From positions 1-60,016 of the forward strand of contig CALXPU010000009.1 of the NCBI GenBank assembly GCA_944390455.1: a stretch of DNA of 60,016 nucleotides, read 5' to 3'. Every line of letters begins with the position of its first letter. Positions within the stretch are counted from its first letter, which is position 1. The position numbers were made by a program, and so were the translations under genes. Under the pieces are notes generated by a model, which did no database searches, was not told the DNA's origin, and worked only from the letters and a program-made list of their open reading frames with translations. Below are positions 25,800 to 36,515 of this stretch, piece after piece. The stretch is from an uncultured Alphaproteobacteria bacterium (GTDB lineage: Bacteria > Pseudomonadota > Alphaproteobacteria > RF32 > CAG-239).

Positions 25800-27504
25800 T
25801 GGCTATGAATTAAATTACAACATTGACGAACTCAAAAAAATGACAACAGAGGAAATGACAGACATAACCCTATTGTCAGACCAATCGGAACAATATCAAG
25901 CTCTGGCAGAAGGAGATAAAAAAGCGCTACAACATTTAGTTGCGGCTGCAAAAATATTAAATAATGTCAGCCTACAACAAGATAATCCTCATAATATATC
26001 ATTAAAAAAAGCGCTTGAAAAAGAAGCTGCAAATGATGAACAAGCTGCATTATCCTTAAAAATGTTTAATTCGCTAAATGGCGTATGTGGTCTAAACGGC
26101 ATAAATGAAAAACCAATAACCATATTCAAAGGCTTAACCACTCCTGCTGGAAAAAATTTCTATCCTCAAGATTTAAGCATTAACGAATTTCATCAAATTT
26201 TATTAAAAATGTTTTCAGAAGGAAAAGATAGAGAAATAGCCAAAATCCTATCTGCACGCACAATGGTTGTAAGAGAACAAGACGAATTAAAGGCCATTGA
26301 CTATACAGAATATTTCAAACAAGAATTCTCCGAAATGGCCAATGAATTAGAAGTCGCCGCGCATTATTGCACTAACGACCTATTTAAAGAATATTTATCA
26401 TGGCAAGCACAAGCCTTACTGCAAAACAATGAAGATATGGATATGCTCGCCGATAAACATTGGGCCATGATGCAAGACACACCGCTTGAATTTACATTAA
26501 GTCGCGAAAACTATGATGATGAAATGACCTCCACCGTTTTAGAAAATCCGGAATTGGCACAACTAATTGCAGAAAAGCACATTGAAGTCATTGCTAAAGA
26601 CATGCTCGGCGCTCGTGTTGGCATCGTAAACAAAAAGGGAACAGATTTGCTCCTAAAATTCAAAAACATGATGCCAAAATTAAGTTCTTTAATGCCTCAT
26701 GCTAGTCAATACACCCAAACTATCAGTACCAATACAGAATTAAAACAAACCATGGTTGATGTTGATTTAGTTAGTCTAACCGGAGATTATGCACAATGTC
26801 GTGGTGGCATGACCGTAGCCCAAAACCTTCCCAACAACGATAAATTATCAATCAAGACCGGTGGAGGAAGACGTAACGTATACCACCGCCAAGTAAGACA
26901 AAGTCACGATCCGGAAAGAACACAAAAAATGCTTAATGCGTTTTTACATCCAGATTTCCACAAATACTATAATCTAGAAGCAGACCATCTATTCGTAATC
27001 GGTCATGAAAACGGACACTCCTTAGGACCGAGCAGCGAATATCAAAATGCCCCAGGTATTTGCAAATCCATTATTGAAGAAAACAAAGCGGATACAGTAT
27101 CAATATCATTCATGCCGGAATACGTTAAACAAGGCATCATTACAGAAGAAGAATTAAAAGAAATTTATACCACATGGATTTTCCGCTTACTATTACGAGC
27201 AAAACCAATATTCCCAACTGAAACTTACAAAATTGTGGATTTAATAGAATTCAATACTCTATTACAACATAAAGCCATTACTTTTGATGAAAACAAATTA
27301 ATCCATATTGACTTTGCTAAAGTAAGTCCCGCCATGTACGATTTATTAACGCAAGTAATTGAGATACAATTATCCAAATCACCTCAAAAAGCCCGTCAAT
27401 ATATAGAAGAAAATACAACATGGAACGACTTGCACGAATACATCGCCAATACACACAAAAAATTGGGATTAAAGAAGTACAAGAACATTGTAGATTTTTT
27501 CTAA
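25786..27504 (+). CDS. M49-like (dipeptidyl-peptidase III family) zinc metallopeptidase
   Basis: Large soluble zinc peptidase. The metal motif is HENGH (His407, Glu408, His411) and the downstream acidic ligand motif is EENKAD (431-436), matching the M49 pairing of a zinc helix with EExxA(E/D). The preceding GDY and NLPN segments and the GGGRRNVYHRQ patch also resemble bacterial DPP III relatives. Human DPP III has a six-residue HELLGH; here the spacing is a regular HExxH. No signal peptide, so it is cytoplasmic and likely trims peptides. It overlaps the previous gene, so the two are translationally coupled. Confidence 0.7.
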   Translation: MTTYNGYELNYNIDELKKMTTEEMTDITLLSDQSEQYQALAEGDKKALQHLVAAAKILNNVSLQQDNPHNISLKKALEKEAANDEQAALSLKMFNSLNGVCGLNGINEKPITIFKGLTTPAGKNFYPQDLSINEFHQILLKMFSEGKDREIAKILSARTMVVREQDELKAIDYTEYFKQEFSEMANELEVAAHYCTNDLFKEYLSWQAQALLQNNEDMDMLADKHWAMMQDTPLEFTLSRENYDDEMTSTVLENPELAQLIAEKHIEVIAKDMLGARVGIVNKKGTDLLLKFKNMMPKLSSLMPHASQYTQTISTNTELKQTMVDVDLVSLTGDYAQCRGGMTVAQNLPNNDKLSIKTGGGRRNVYHRQVRQSHDPERTQKMLNAFLHPDFHKYYNLEADHLFVIGHENGHSLGPSSEYQNAPGICKSIIEENKADTVSISFMPEYVKQGIITEEELKEIYTTWIFRLLLRAKPIFPTETYKIVDLIEFNTLLQHKAITFDENKLIHIDFAKVSPAMYDLLTQVIEIQLSKSPQKARQYIEENTTWNDLHEYIANTHKKLGLKKYKNIVDFF

Positions 27505-27569
27505 AAAGCTTGCGAAACAATAATAAACAAGGTATATCTTCATAAGAACGACAATAAGGAGATGAACAA

Positions 27570-27944
27570 ATGTTTGGAAAATTCGTATACGGACAATATT
27601 CACTGGCCGTTGCCTTCTGGAAATTTTCTGTTTTAGGGTTAATCGCATCTAGTTTCGTAACAAGATTGCTAATGATATTTTTAAAGCAATCTGTTGGCTA
27701 TGAAACAAGATTTTTACAAGTTGTTTGGAATAACATATCCTTATTAAGTATGAATCCGGCAACCTTTACATGGTTATGTTTCTACACCGCCGCATTTCTT
27801 GGCACTCTGACATACTGCGTTGTATGCATCATAGGCATGTGGAACACCTACAAAGAATATGAGAAAAGTAAGGTCTTAGCAATTATCTGTATGATGATTG
27901 TCTGGGCACTTGTTTACTTCGCCATAAAATATTCAATGTATTAA
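27570..27944 (+). CDS. Small membrane protein, three predicted helices
   Basis: Family not recognised. The 124 residues contain hydrophobic stretches at about 13-37, 64-90 and 101-120, with short polar loops; aromatic residues are abundant. A strong AAGGAG ribosome-binding site precedes the ATG. It follows the peptidase gene after 65 bases and ends in a terminator, so it may be the last gene of that transcription unit. Confidence 0.65.
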   Translation: MFGKFVYGQYSLAVAFWKFSVLGLIASSFVTRLLMIFLKQSVGYETRFLQVVWNNISLLSMNPATFTWLCFYTAAFLGTLTYCVVCIIGMWNTYKEYEKSKVLAIICMMIVWALVYFAIKYSMY

Positions 27945-27949
27945 AAATT

Positions 27950-27983
27950 AAAGAACCTCTCAAAAAAGAGGTTCTTTTTTTTA
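27950..27983 (+). terminator. Intrinsic terminator
   Basis: AGAACCTCT (27952-27960) pairs with AGAGGTTCT (27967-27975), followed by eight T. Confidence 0.88.
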
Positions 27984-28081
27984 TATCAATTCATTTTGCA
28001 TTACCGAACAATAACAAGATTTGCTTCACCACACAACTCAATAAAGCAAGTATAAATCGTTAATATGAAATTCAATTCTCT

Positions 28082-28113
28082 AAAACATAAAAGGGAAGCC
28101 AAGCGGCTCCCCT
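28082..28113 (-). terminator. Terminator of gyrB
   Basis: On the minus strand AGGGGAGCC pairs with GGCTTCCCT (one G-T pair), followed by TTTTATGTTTTA, about 30 bases past the gyrB stop. Confidence 0.7.
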
Positions 28114-28141
28114 CAATTTCATCTCGATTAAGTAGATGTAA

Positions 28142-30595
<2,454 letters not shown>

Positions 30596-30721
30596 TTATA
30601 ATAAATTTCAAGCACGATTCAATATAGCACCTCTGCAATTTTAACCAAGTAATTTTTGCAAAAAATCAAAGGTTATCCCCTATTTTTTTGCCATTTTTCA
30701 TTTTCTACAATTCGTTATAAT

Positions 30722-30754
30722 AAAAAAAGAAGAAATCTTAAAACTTCTTCTTTT
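30722..30754 (-). terminator. Terminator of the nrdD-nrdG operon
   Basis: On the minus strand AAAAGAAGAA pairs with TTCTTCTTTT, followed by further T residues, about 17 bases past the nrdG stop. Confidence 0.7.
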
Positions 30755-30770
30755 CTCACTAAAAATAAAA

Positions 30771-31472
30771 TTACTTTCGTACCTCAAAAATATCAAAATT
30801 TTCTCTCAAGTACTTTAATAATTCCTCATTTTCAACCAATGCCAAACATTGACTTTCTGAAGTATCCGTATCTGAAGGAACTTTACGATACTTTTGAAGA
30901 TAATATTCTTTTACCCCCATATTTTTAAGAGCATCCGCAATCTGATAAAGATCATCAATGGTTAAGAAACGAGGATCGCAAGTTGTCCGACATTCAAAAG
31001 CAATACCTGAAGCTATAAGATGTTTTAAGCTTTCCAAAACTTTATCAACATCACCCCAACCTCCGGTAACGGCCTTATACTTTTCCTTATCAAATGGCGC
31101 CTTTATATCAAAGCCCACCCAATCAACATGTTTTAAGACCTCAGCAAATCTATCGGGACGATACCCTCCGGTATGCAAACCAATTTTATATCCCAAAGCC
31201 TTAACTTCTTCAATCGCATCAACTAGACCATCCTGAACCAAAGGTTCACCGCCAGAAAACACGACAGCGTCCAACATTCCTTTTCTTTGTTGAAGAAAAT
31301 CAACAAATTTTTGCCAAACAATATTCGTATCGGCATTAACATCCTGAAGATGCGTATTATGGCAAAACGGACAACGCCAAGGACATCCCTGCATAAAGAC
31401 AACAGCGGACATCTTAGTTGGAAAATCGACGATACTGAATTTCTCAATACCGCCGATTCTAATAGGGTTCAT
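30771..31472 (-). CDS. nrdG: Anaerobic ribonucleotide reductase activating protein
   Basis: Radical-SAM activase that generates the glycyl radical on class III ribonucleotide reductase. The CxxxCxxC cluster motif is CPWRCPFC (Cys30, 34, 37), preceded by the family segment FSIVDFPTKMSAVVFMQG. FSGGEPL supports the radical-SAM fold. The ATG at 31472 is favoured over a GTG two codons upstream by an AAAGGTGG ribosome-binding site. It is last in the operon, 24 bases after the separate glycyl-radical peptide that should be its substrate. Confidence 0.93.
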   Translation of the reverse strand: MNPIRIGGIEKFSIVDFPTKMSAVVFMQGCPWRCPFCHNTHLQDVNADTNIVWQKFVDFLQQRKGMLDAVVFSGGEPLVQDGLVDAIEEVKALGYKIGLHTGGYRPDRFAEVLKHVDWVGFDIKAPFDKEKYKAVTGGWGDVDKVLESLKHLIASGIAFECRTTCDPRFLTIDDLYQIADALKNMGVKEYYLQKYRKVPSDTDTSESQCLALVENEELLKYLRENFDIFEVRK

Positions 31473-31496
31473 AAACACCCACCTTTAAGCAAGAGA

Positions 31497-31727
31497 TTAC
31501 TCTGCAGCCAAAGCCATTGTATCTGCTCTGCAAACACATTCACGAGCTTCGCAGCCTTGAATAGCTTTTTCTTCACAGAAGCACAATCTGCTATTGTATT
31601 CGCCTTTTTTACCAACATTGAATTCTGTTGTCGGACGAATATAACCCATAACTCTGGTATATACTTCACAACGTTGTCTTTCGGAATCATCCAATTTAAC
31701 GTCATCAATATTAATAATATTGCTCAT
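31497..31727 (-). CDS. Stand-alone glycyl-radical domain of class III RNR
   Basis: A 76-residue protein matching the C-terminal glycyl-radical segment normally fused to NrdD: RCEVYTRVMGYIRP (19-32) followed by FNVGKKGEY (36-44). Gly28 in RVMGY is the expected radical site. A Cys-rich tail (Cys49, 51, 59, 64, 66) extends past the usual NrdD end. AAAGGGAG lies 5 bases before the ATG at 31727, so it is independently translated. It is out of frame with nrdD, whose stop lies 28 bases upstream. Together with that nrdD it would rebuild an active reductase, comparable to how YfiD/GrcA supplies a spare radical domain to pyruvate formate-lyase. Confidence 0.8.
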   Translation of the reverse strand: MSNIINIDDVKLDDSERQRCEVYTRVMGYIRPTTEFNVGKKGEYNSRLCFCEEKAIQGCEARECVCRADTMALAAE

Positions 31728-31755
31728 TTTTCTCCCTTTCATATATTATACTATT

Positions 31756-33816
31756 CTACGCTACTTCTTGCTTTTTTGCAAGCATTTTCAACTTTTCTGC
31801 CTTTTTTTCTTGATCACAAATCGGACAGAATTCATGTTCACCGGCAATATAACCATGTTTTGGACAAACAGAGAATGTCGGTGTAATCGTGATATATGGC
31901 AAACGATAATTAGCCAAAACCTTCTTAATAAAGTCACGACAAACTTTTGCAGAGGATATACGTTGGTTCATATAAAGGTGAAGAACGGTACCTCCGGTAT
32001 ACTTAGACTGCAATCTCGCTTGCAAGTCCAAAGCTTCAAATGGATCATCAGTATAACCTACTGGTAATTGAGAAGAGTTTGTATAGAAAGGAGCATCAGG
32101 AGTCCCCGCCTGAATAATACCAACATAGCGTTTTTTATCCTCTCTAGCAAATCTTGTTGTTGCACCTTCAGCTGGAGTCGCTTCAAGGTTATACATATGT
32201 CCGGTCTCTTCTTGGAATTTCACTAATCTATCACGAATAAAGTCTAAGAACTTCTCAGCAAAAGCCTGTCCCCAAGCATCTGCAATATTGTGTTCATCAT
32301 TAGTAAAGTTTCTAATCATTTCATTCATACCATTGACACCAATAGTAGAGAAGTGATTACGAAGAGTACCCAAATATCTCTTAGTGAATGGGAACAAACC
32401 ATTATCAATTAAACGCTGAATAACTTTTCTCTTAATTTCCAAAGATGTTCTTGCAATGTTCATCAATTCATCAACTCTTGCAAACAATGCAGCTTCATTT
32501 CCTTTATAAACATAACCGAGTCTTGCGCAGTTAATTGTAACAACCCCAACAGAACCAGTCTGTTCAGCAGAACCAAATAAACCGTTACCACGAGCCAAAA
32601 GTTCTCTCAAATCAAGTTGTAAACGACAGCACATAGAACGAATTTGACCTGGCTTCAAAGAAGAGTTCAAGAAATTCTGGAAATAAGGCAATCCATATTT
32701 AGCAGTCATTTCAAATAACAATTCAGTGTTTTCATCTTCCCAAGGAAAATCCCAAGTCATATTGTATGTTGGAATTGGGAAAGTGAAAGGTCTTCCTTTA
32801 ACATCGCCGCCCATCATAACATTGATGTAAGCTTTGTTAATCATAGCCATTTCTGCACCCAAATCACCATAGGTGTAATCCTGTTCAACGCCTGCAATAA
32901 TTGGATGTTGATCACGTAAATCTTCCGGACAAACCCAGTCAAATGTAAAGTTTGTAAACGGTGTTTGAGACCCCCAACGAGAAGGAACATTCAAATTATA
33001 GATTAATTCCTGCATGCATTGTTCTACTTGATCATAATTCAGCTTATCTTTTCTAACATACGGAGCCAAATAAGTATCAACAGAAGAAAATGCTTGAGCG
33101 CCGGCCCATTCGTTCTGCAAAGTTCCCATAAAGTTAACCATCTGTCCGATAGCGGAAGAAAGATGTTTTGGAGCACCAGCTTCAACTTTCCCCGGAACGC
33201 CGTTAAAACCTTCACGCAACAAGTTTTTCAAAGACCAACCGGCACAATAAGCAGCTAACATACTCAAATCATGAATATGAATATCACCATTTCTGTGAGC
33301 TTCACCAACTTCTGCAGGATAAACATGTGACAACCAATAGTTTGCAGTAACTTTACCGGAAACGTTCAAAATCAAACCACCATTAGAATATCCTTGGTTA
33401 GCATTTTCTTTAATACGCCAGTCCAAATTTTCCAAATATTCATTAACAGAGCTTTCTACATCAATAACGGTCTTACCGTCACCACGCATTCTATTTCTCT
33501 TATCACGATATAAGATATAAGATTTAGCGGTTTTAAAGTAGTTTGAAGAAATAAGAACTTGTTCAACCACATCTTGAATATCTTCAACAGACGGTAAAGA
33601 CTCATCAAATTTGTGAGATAAAATCTTCATAACCTGAGCAGTCAAAAGCCAAGCATCGTCACCATCAAACTCATTTGTAATTTCACCGGCTCTTAAAATT
33701 GCATTATAAATTTTATCACCGTCAAAATCTGCAAGAGTGCCATCTCTTTTTGTTATACTTTTAAACGGCATTTTATACTTTTTTGCCGTGGGCATTTGCA
33801 ACTCATTATTTGCCAT
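31756..33816 (-). CDS. nrdD: Class III ribonucleoside-triphosphate reductase, large part lacking the glycyl-radical tail
   Basis: Catalytic subunit of anaerobic ribonucleotide reductase, which makes dNTPs. An N-terminal ATP-cone (about residues 12-105, with KRDGTLADFDGDKI) gives allosteric control. The ten-stranded barrel follows, including the RSMCCRLQLDLRE and TINCARLGY active-site regions. The protein ends just after the zinc-site pattern CPKHGY...CPIC, where the glycyl-radical segment should continue; that segment is the next ORF. The ATG at 33816 is preferred over 33840 because AGAAGGGA precedes it. NrdR-like boxes lie upstream. Confidence 0.9.
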   Translation of the reverse strand: MANNELQMPTAKKYKMPFKSITKRDGTLADFDGDKIYNAILRAGEITNEFDGDDAWLLTAQVMKILSHKFDESLPSVEDIQDVVEQVLISSNYFKTAKSYILYRDKRNRMRGDGKTVIDVESSVNEYLENLDWRIKENANQGYSNGGLILNVSGKVTANYWLSHVYPAEVGEAHRNGDIHIHDLSMLAAYCAGWSLKNLLREGFNGVPGKVEAGAPKHLSSAIGQMVNFMGTLQNEWAGAQAFSSVDTYLAPYVRKDKLNYDQVEQCMQELIYNLNVPSRWGSQTPFTNFTFDWVCPEDLRDQHPIIAGVEQDYTYGDLGAEMAMINKAYINVMMGGDVKGRPFTFPIPTYNMTWDFPWEDENTELLFEMTAKYGLPYFQNFLNSSLKPGQIRSMCCRLQLDLRELLARGNGLFGSAEQTGSVGVVTINCARLGYVYKGNEAALFARVDELMNIARTSLEIKRKVIQRLIDNGLFPFTKRYLGTLRNHFSTIGVNGMNEMIRNFTNDEHNIADAWGQAFAEKFLDFIRDRLVKFQEETGHMYNLEATPAEGATTRFAREDKKRYVGIIQAGTPDAPFYTNSSQLPVGYTDDPFEALDLQARLQSKYTGGTVLHLYMNQRISSAKVCRDFIKKVLANYRLPYITITPTFSVCPKHGYIAGEHEFCPICDQEKKAEKLKMLAKKQEVA

Positions 33817-33878
33817 TTTTTTATTATTCCCTTCTCTCATAAATGTAATAAGTTCTTTTTTGACTTCAAAAGCACCAT

Positions 33879-33923
33879 ACTAGATATTGTGTTAACAAAC
33901 AGTAAAAATACACTAGATATTGT
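33879..33923. promoter_or_regulatory. Tandem NrdR-like boxes upstream of nrdD
   Basis: ACTAGATATTGT occurs at 33879-33890 and again at 33912-33923, 33 bases apart (about three helical turns). Both sequence and tandem phasing resemble NrdR boxes (ACA-AT-rich-TGT palindromes) that repress ribonucleotide reductase operons in response to dATP. The sites lie 63 and 96 bases upstream of the nrdD start. Confidence 0.65.
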
Positions 33924-34197
33924 AAAAAATACTTTTTGAATTCAAATTCAATAACTGTCCCCATCATAAAAAAAACATCTATTTTGACAAGGCATCATCC
34001 CCCGTTTTTTTTTAAATTTTCATATCATACTAAAATTAAAACGATTTTTTTTTTTTAAAAGGTCAATAACCCCCCCTCCAATATCTTTAAAGATGTTACT
34101 AACAGTTTTTTTAAATATTTTTTACCACCTTTTTTTTCACTAAAAAAGGTTGACCTAAATAATAACAATCTGTATGATATTTGTCGGGTAAAATTTC
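33924..34197. other. Gene-free AT-rich spacer with homopolymer runs
   Basis: The divergent spacer between nrdD and the HAD gene holds long T runs (near 34010 and 34045), a C7 run (near 34072) and short A/T tracts, with no gene or hairpin that I can support. Promoters for both directions must lie here or in the NrdR region. Confidence 0.5.
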
Positions 34198-34211
34198 AGG
34201 GAGTATAAAAA

Positions 34212-34880
34212 TTGCGTAAAACCATAATTTGGGACTTAGATAACACCCTATACTACGAAACAGAAGAATATAAAAATAAATTAAACGAAGCCACAGCTGC
34301 CGCTGCGATTGAAGAATTCAACATACCTTTGGATTTTAAAGAGGCAACGGCAAAAGTAAAAGAGTCTTATGCAACATATCGAGATGGATTAGAAATATTC
34401 TCCAGAGAATATGGTATTCCTCATAAAGAGCTATACAAGTCTTACCACAATTATAAGAGTGAATTAGTAAAAACCATTGCTCCTTATGAAAATTTACTGG
34501 AAAAATTGCAGAGTCTACAGTGTCCGCAATATGTATTTTCTACATCATCAAAAGATATCTGCAAAAAGATTCTAAAACATATCGGACTATATGATTTCTT
34601 TGAAAACAAATTCTACTCAGTAGAAGATTTTGATGTATATAAGAAAAATGAAAGTCCGGACGTATACAAGCGTTTGTGCGAAAAAATCGGAATCAACCCT
34701 AAAGATTGTATTTTTGTAGATGACAGCTATTCCAATTTAGATTTTGCAAAACAATGTGGAATGACAACAATCCGCATTTATTATGGCAATAACTCCGCCA
34801 AAGATATGCAATTTATAGATTCCGCCTATAGGGGCATAGATGAATGCATTGAGGGCTTAAAAAAAGATTATAATTGCTAA
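34212..34880 (+). CDS. HAD-family pyrimidine 5'-nucleotidase-like phosphatase
   Basis: Haloacid dehalogenase-like hydrolase. Motif I is WDLDNTLY (7-14; nucleophile Asp8 and acid Asp10), the form seen in pyrimidine 5'-nucleotidases of the SDT1/Phm8 type. A helical cap follows, then motif II (FSTSS, near 112), a lysine near 145, and motif IV FVDDSYSNL. Likely dephosphorylates nucleoside monophosphates. The TTG start is supported by AGGGAG eight bases upstream. Divergent from the RNR operon, which may reflect a nucleotide-pool link. Confidence 0.8.
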   Translation: MRKTIIWDLDNTLYYETEEYKNKLNEATAAAAIEEFNIPLDFKEATAKVKESYATYRDGLEIFSREYGIPHKELYKSYHNYKSELVKTIAPYENLLEKLQSLQCPQYVFSTSSKDICKKILKHIGLYDFFENKFYSVEDFDVYKKNESPDVYKRLCEKIGINPKDCIFVDDSYSNLDFAKQCGMTTIRIYYGNNSAKDMQFIDSAYRGIDECIEGLKKDYNC

Positions 34881-34903
34881 TAAAAATTATAATTGATCAT
34901 TCT

Positions 34904-34935
34904 AAAAAAGCCACCGACAAGGTGGCCTTTTATTT
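34904..34935. terminator. Bidirectional terminator
   Basis: GCCACC (34910-34915) pairs with GGTGGC (34921-34926), flanked by an A run and a T-rich tract, between two convergent genes. Confidence 0.7.
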
Positions 34936-34936
34936 A

Positions 34937-35653
34937 TCATTTTTTATCAAACTTCTCACATAATTTATTCTCTAAAACATAATTTTCTGCAGAGTCTAAT
35001 TTCATCTGCTCTATTTCAACTTCTTTACGCCAATTTTCAACTTTCTGCTGCAGTTTCTGCAAATATTCAGCATTTAATTCCTTAGCCACAATATCGGCTT
35101 GCTGCCCAGGTTCAACAATTTTCACCCCAACAGTTTTAAAGAGTCCATCAGCTGTTTTCTTAAATTGTGGCAGAAAATAATCCAACGCCTCAATATAAAT
35201 TTGCATATGTGTTTTCTCATGTTTTAACGCCACATCATACAAACAGGAGTCTTTTTCTAAATCTTTTGAAATATAAATTGTAGGCACATAATAGCCCAAA
35301 TGTGTTTCAATTTTTTCCGGATATACGCACTTATATCCATGACTAATTTCAATCTGTCCCACTGTTAAAGAAAAATCAAAACCATCGCGTACCTTTGTTA
35401 AACCAATCGGAATAAAATCTTTAGGCATTTCGAGTCCGCTTGCCTTATATTTTTCCTCCGTTTCACGTCTAAGAAACTCTTTTCCTTTAGTATAATTGTA
35501 TTTTAATTTTCCATAAGCAGAAGTTACATCAACAACCGGATCATAAATAACACTCAAGCATTCTTCAACATATTTCTGCGTATCATCATTTGCCGCATGC
35601 ACCGCATCTGTAACAGAAATCATAAAAATTAAGGCAAAAAAAACTTTTCTCAT
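34937..35653 (-). CDS. Secreted protein with HExxH motif
   Basis: Signal peptide (about residues 1-20, ending AHA) followed by a soluble domain. ALKHEKTHMQIYIEAL contains HEKTH (145-149), a possible zincin motif on a predicted helix. Several cysteines (32, 109, 137 and one near the C terminus) could form periplasmic disulfides. The rest resembles no family I know with certainty; DUF922-like secreted proteins have a similar helix. Divergent from the next gene, with starts only 43 bases apart. Confidence 0.65.
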   Translation of the reverse strand: MRKVFFALIFMISVTDAVHAANDDTQKYVEECLSVIYDPVVDVTSAYGKLKYNYTKGKEFLRRETEEKYKASGLEMPKDFIPIGLTKVRDGFDFSLTVGQIEISHGYKCVYPEKIETHLGYYVPTIYISKDLEKDSCLYDVALKHEKTHMQIYIEALDYFLPQFKKTADGLFKTVGVKIVEPGQQADIVAKELNAEYLQKLQQKVENWRKEVEIEQMKLDSAENYVLENKLCEKFDKK

Positions 35654-35696
35654 CTATAATCCCTCTCAAAGTTCTTTTATAACGCGGAGTTATCCT

Positions 35697-36470
35697 ATGA
35701 AACACACATACATTATAAGCATAATCTTGTCCAGTTTTTTTACATATAAGTCCGTAGCTGCTAACATTACGTCCCAACAATATGCTTTTTTCATTCCTGG
35801 AGGAGCTTTCCAACAAAATCAAAAAGTACAAGATATCCGCTTAATGCGCCCCCGTTACGCAAAACCTGAAGAAGAGAAGCAAGACACCACATCATCACAA
35901 GAAGAAACACCTCGTTCTTCAAACTATGTTTCCACCCCGCAAAACAGAACCATTTCGGCTTCAGAAACATCAATTTCCTCAACTTCACGTGCTCAAAACA
36001 CTTTAAAGAATAGAAAAAAATCAACATTTCCGATTGTTCAAGACAATATAGCTTCCGTACAACCAATTACGACATCTGCTACGGATTCTGACATTTCTAT
36101 CACCTCGGATTCAACCAATATTATTTTTCAAGAAGAAACTCCTCCAGCTCCGGTTTCTGCAGAAGTAAATCAAAAATTAGAACAATACCAACTTGATGAT
36201 AACACAAAAATTACCACCACACAAAAAGAAGAACCAGCCTTGCCGCAACCGCAAATTTCTTATCTGGAAGAACTCAAACAAAAGAGTCTATCTGCGCTAC
36301 TATCTGACATTCCTTATCCGGATTCTTCGCAACCAAAATTCAAACAATTATATCCATACTACGGCATGGAATTACGTGTTTATCAACGTCGCGGCAAATT
36401 TCCAAGTAATCGTGAACAAGAAGATACATTAGCTAAAGCTAACTCTATAAAACGTTTTGAAGTACAATAA
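35697..36470 (+). CDS. Secreted low-complexity protein
   Basis: Family not recognised. A signal peptide (about residues 1-21, ending SVAA) is followed by YAFFIPGGAFQQ and then a long Ser/Thr/Gln/Glu-rich stretch (about 55-195) that is probably disordered. The C terminus (200-257) is more ordered, with LSDIPYPDSSQPKFKQLYPYYGMELRVYQRRGKFPSNREQE. The gene is probably an envelope protein. Divergent from the HExxH protein gene and ends in a hairpin shared with lepA. Confidence 0.6.
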   Translation: MKHTYIISIILSSFFTYKSVAANITSQQYAFFIPGGAFQQNQKVQDIRLMRPRYAKPEEEKQDTTSSQEETPRSSNYVSTPQNRTISASETSISSTSRAQNTLKNRKKSTFPIVQDNIASVQPITTSATDSDISITSDSTNIIFQEETPPAPVSAEVNQKLEQYQLDDNTKITTTQKEEPALPQPQISYLEELKQKSLSALLSDIPYPDSSQPKFKQLYPYYGMELRVYQRRGKFPSNREQEDTLAKANSIKRFEVQ

Positions 36471-36476
36471 CAAGAA

Positions 36477-36503
36477 ATAAGCGGCTGAGTTAAAGCCGCT
36501 TAT
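36477..36503. terminator. Terminator-like hairpin (35697 gene / lepA)
   Basis: ATAAGCGGCT pairs perfectly with AGCCGCTTAT around a 7-base loop. T runs on either side are short, so termination strength is uncertain. Confidence 0.6.
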
Positions 36504-36515
36504 GTTTCTATCAAA

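Noticed and set aside
34010..34085. Homopolymer runs as phase-variation tracts
   Set aside because: They lie in a non-coding spacer without an obvious promoter spacing effect, and such runs are common in AT-rich genomes.
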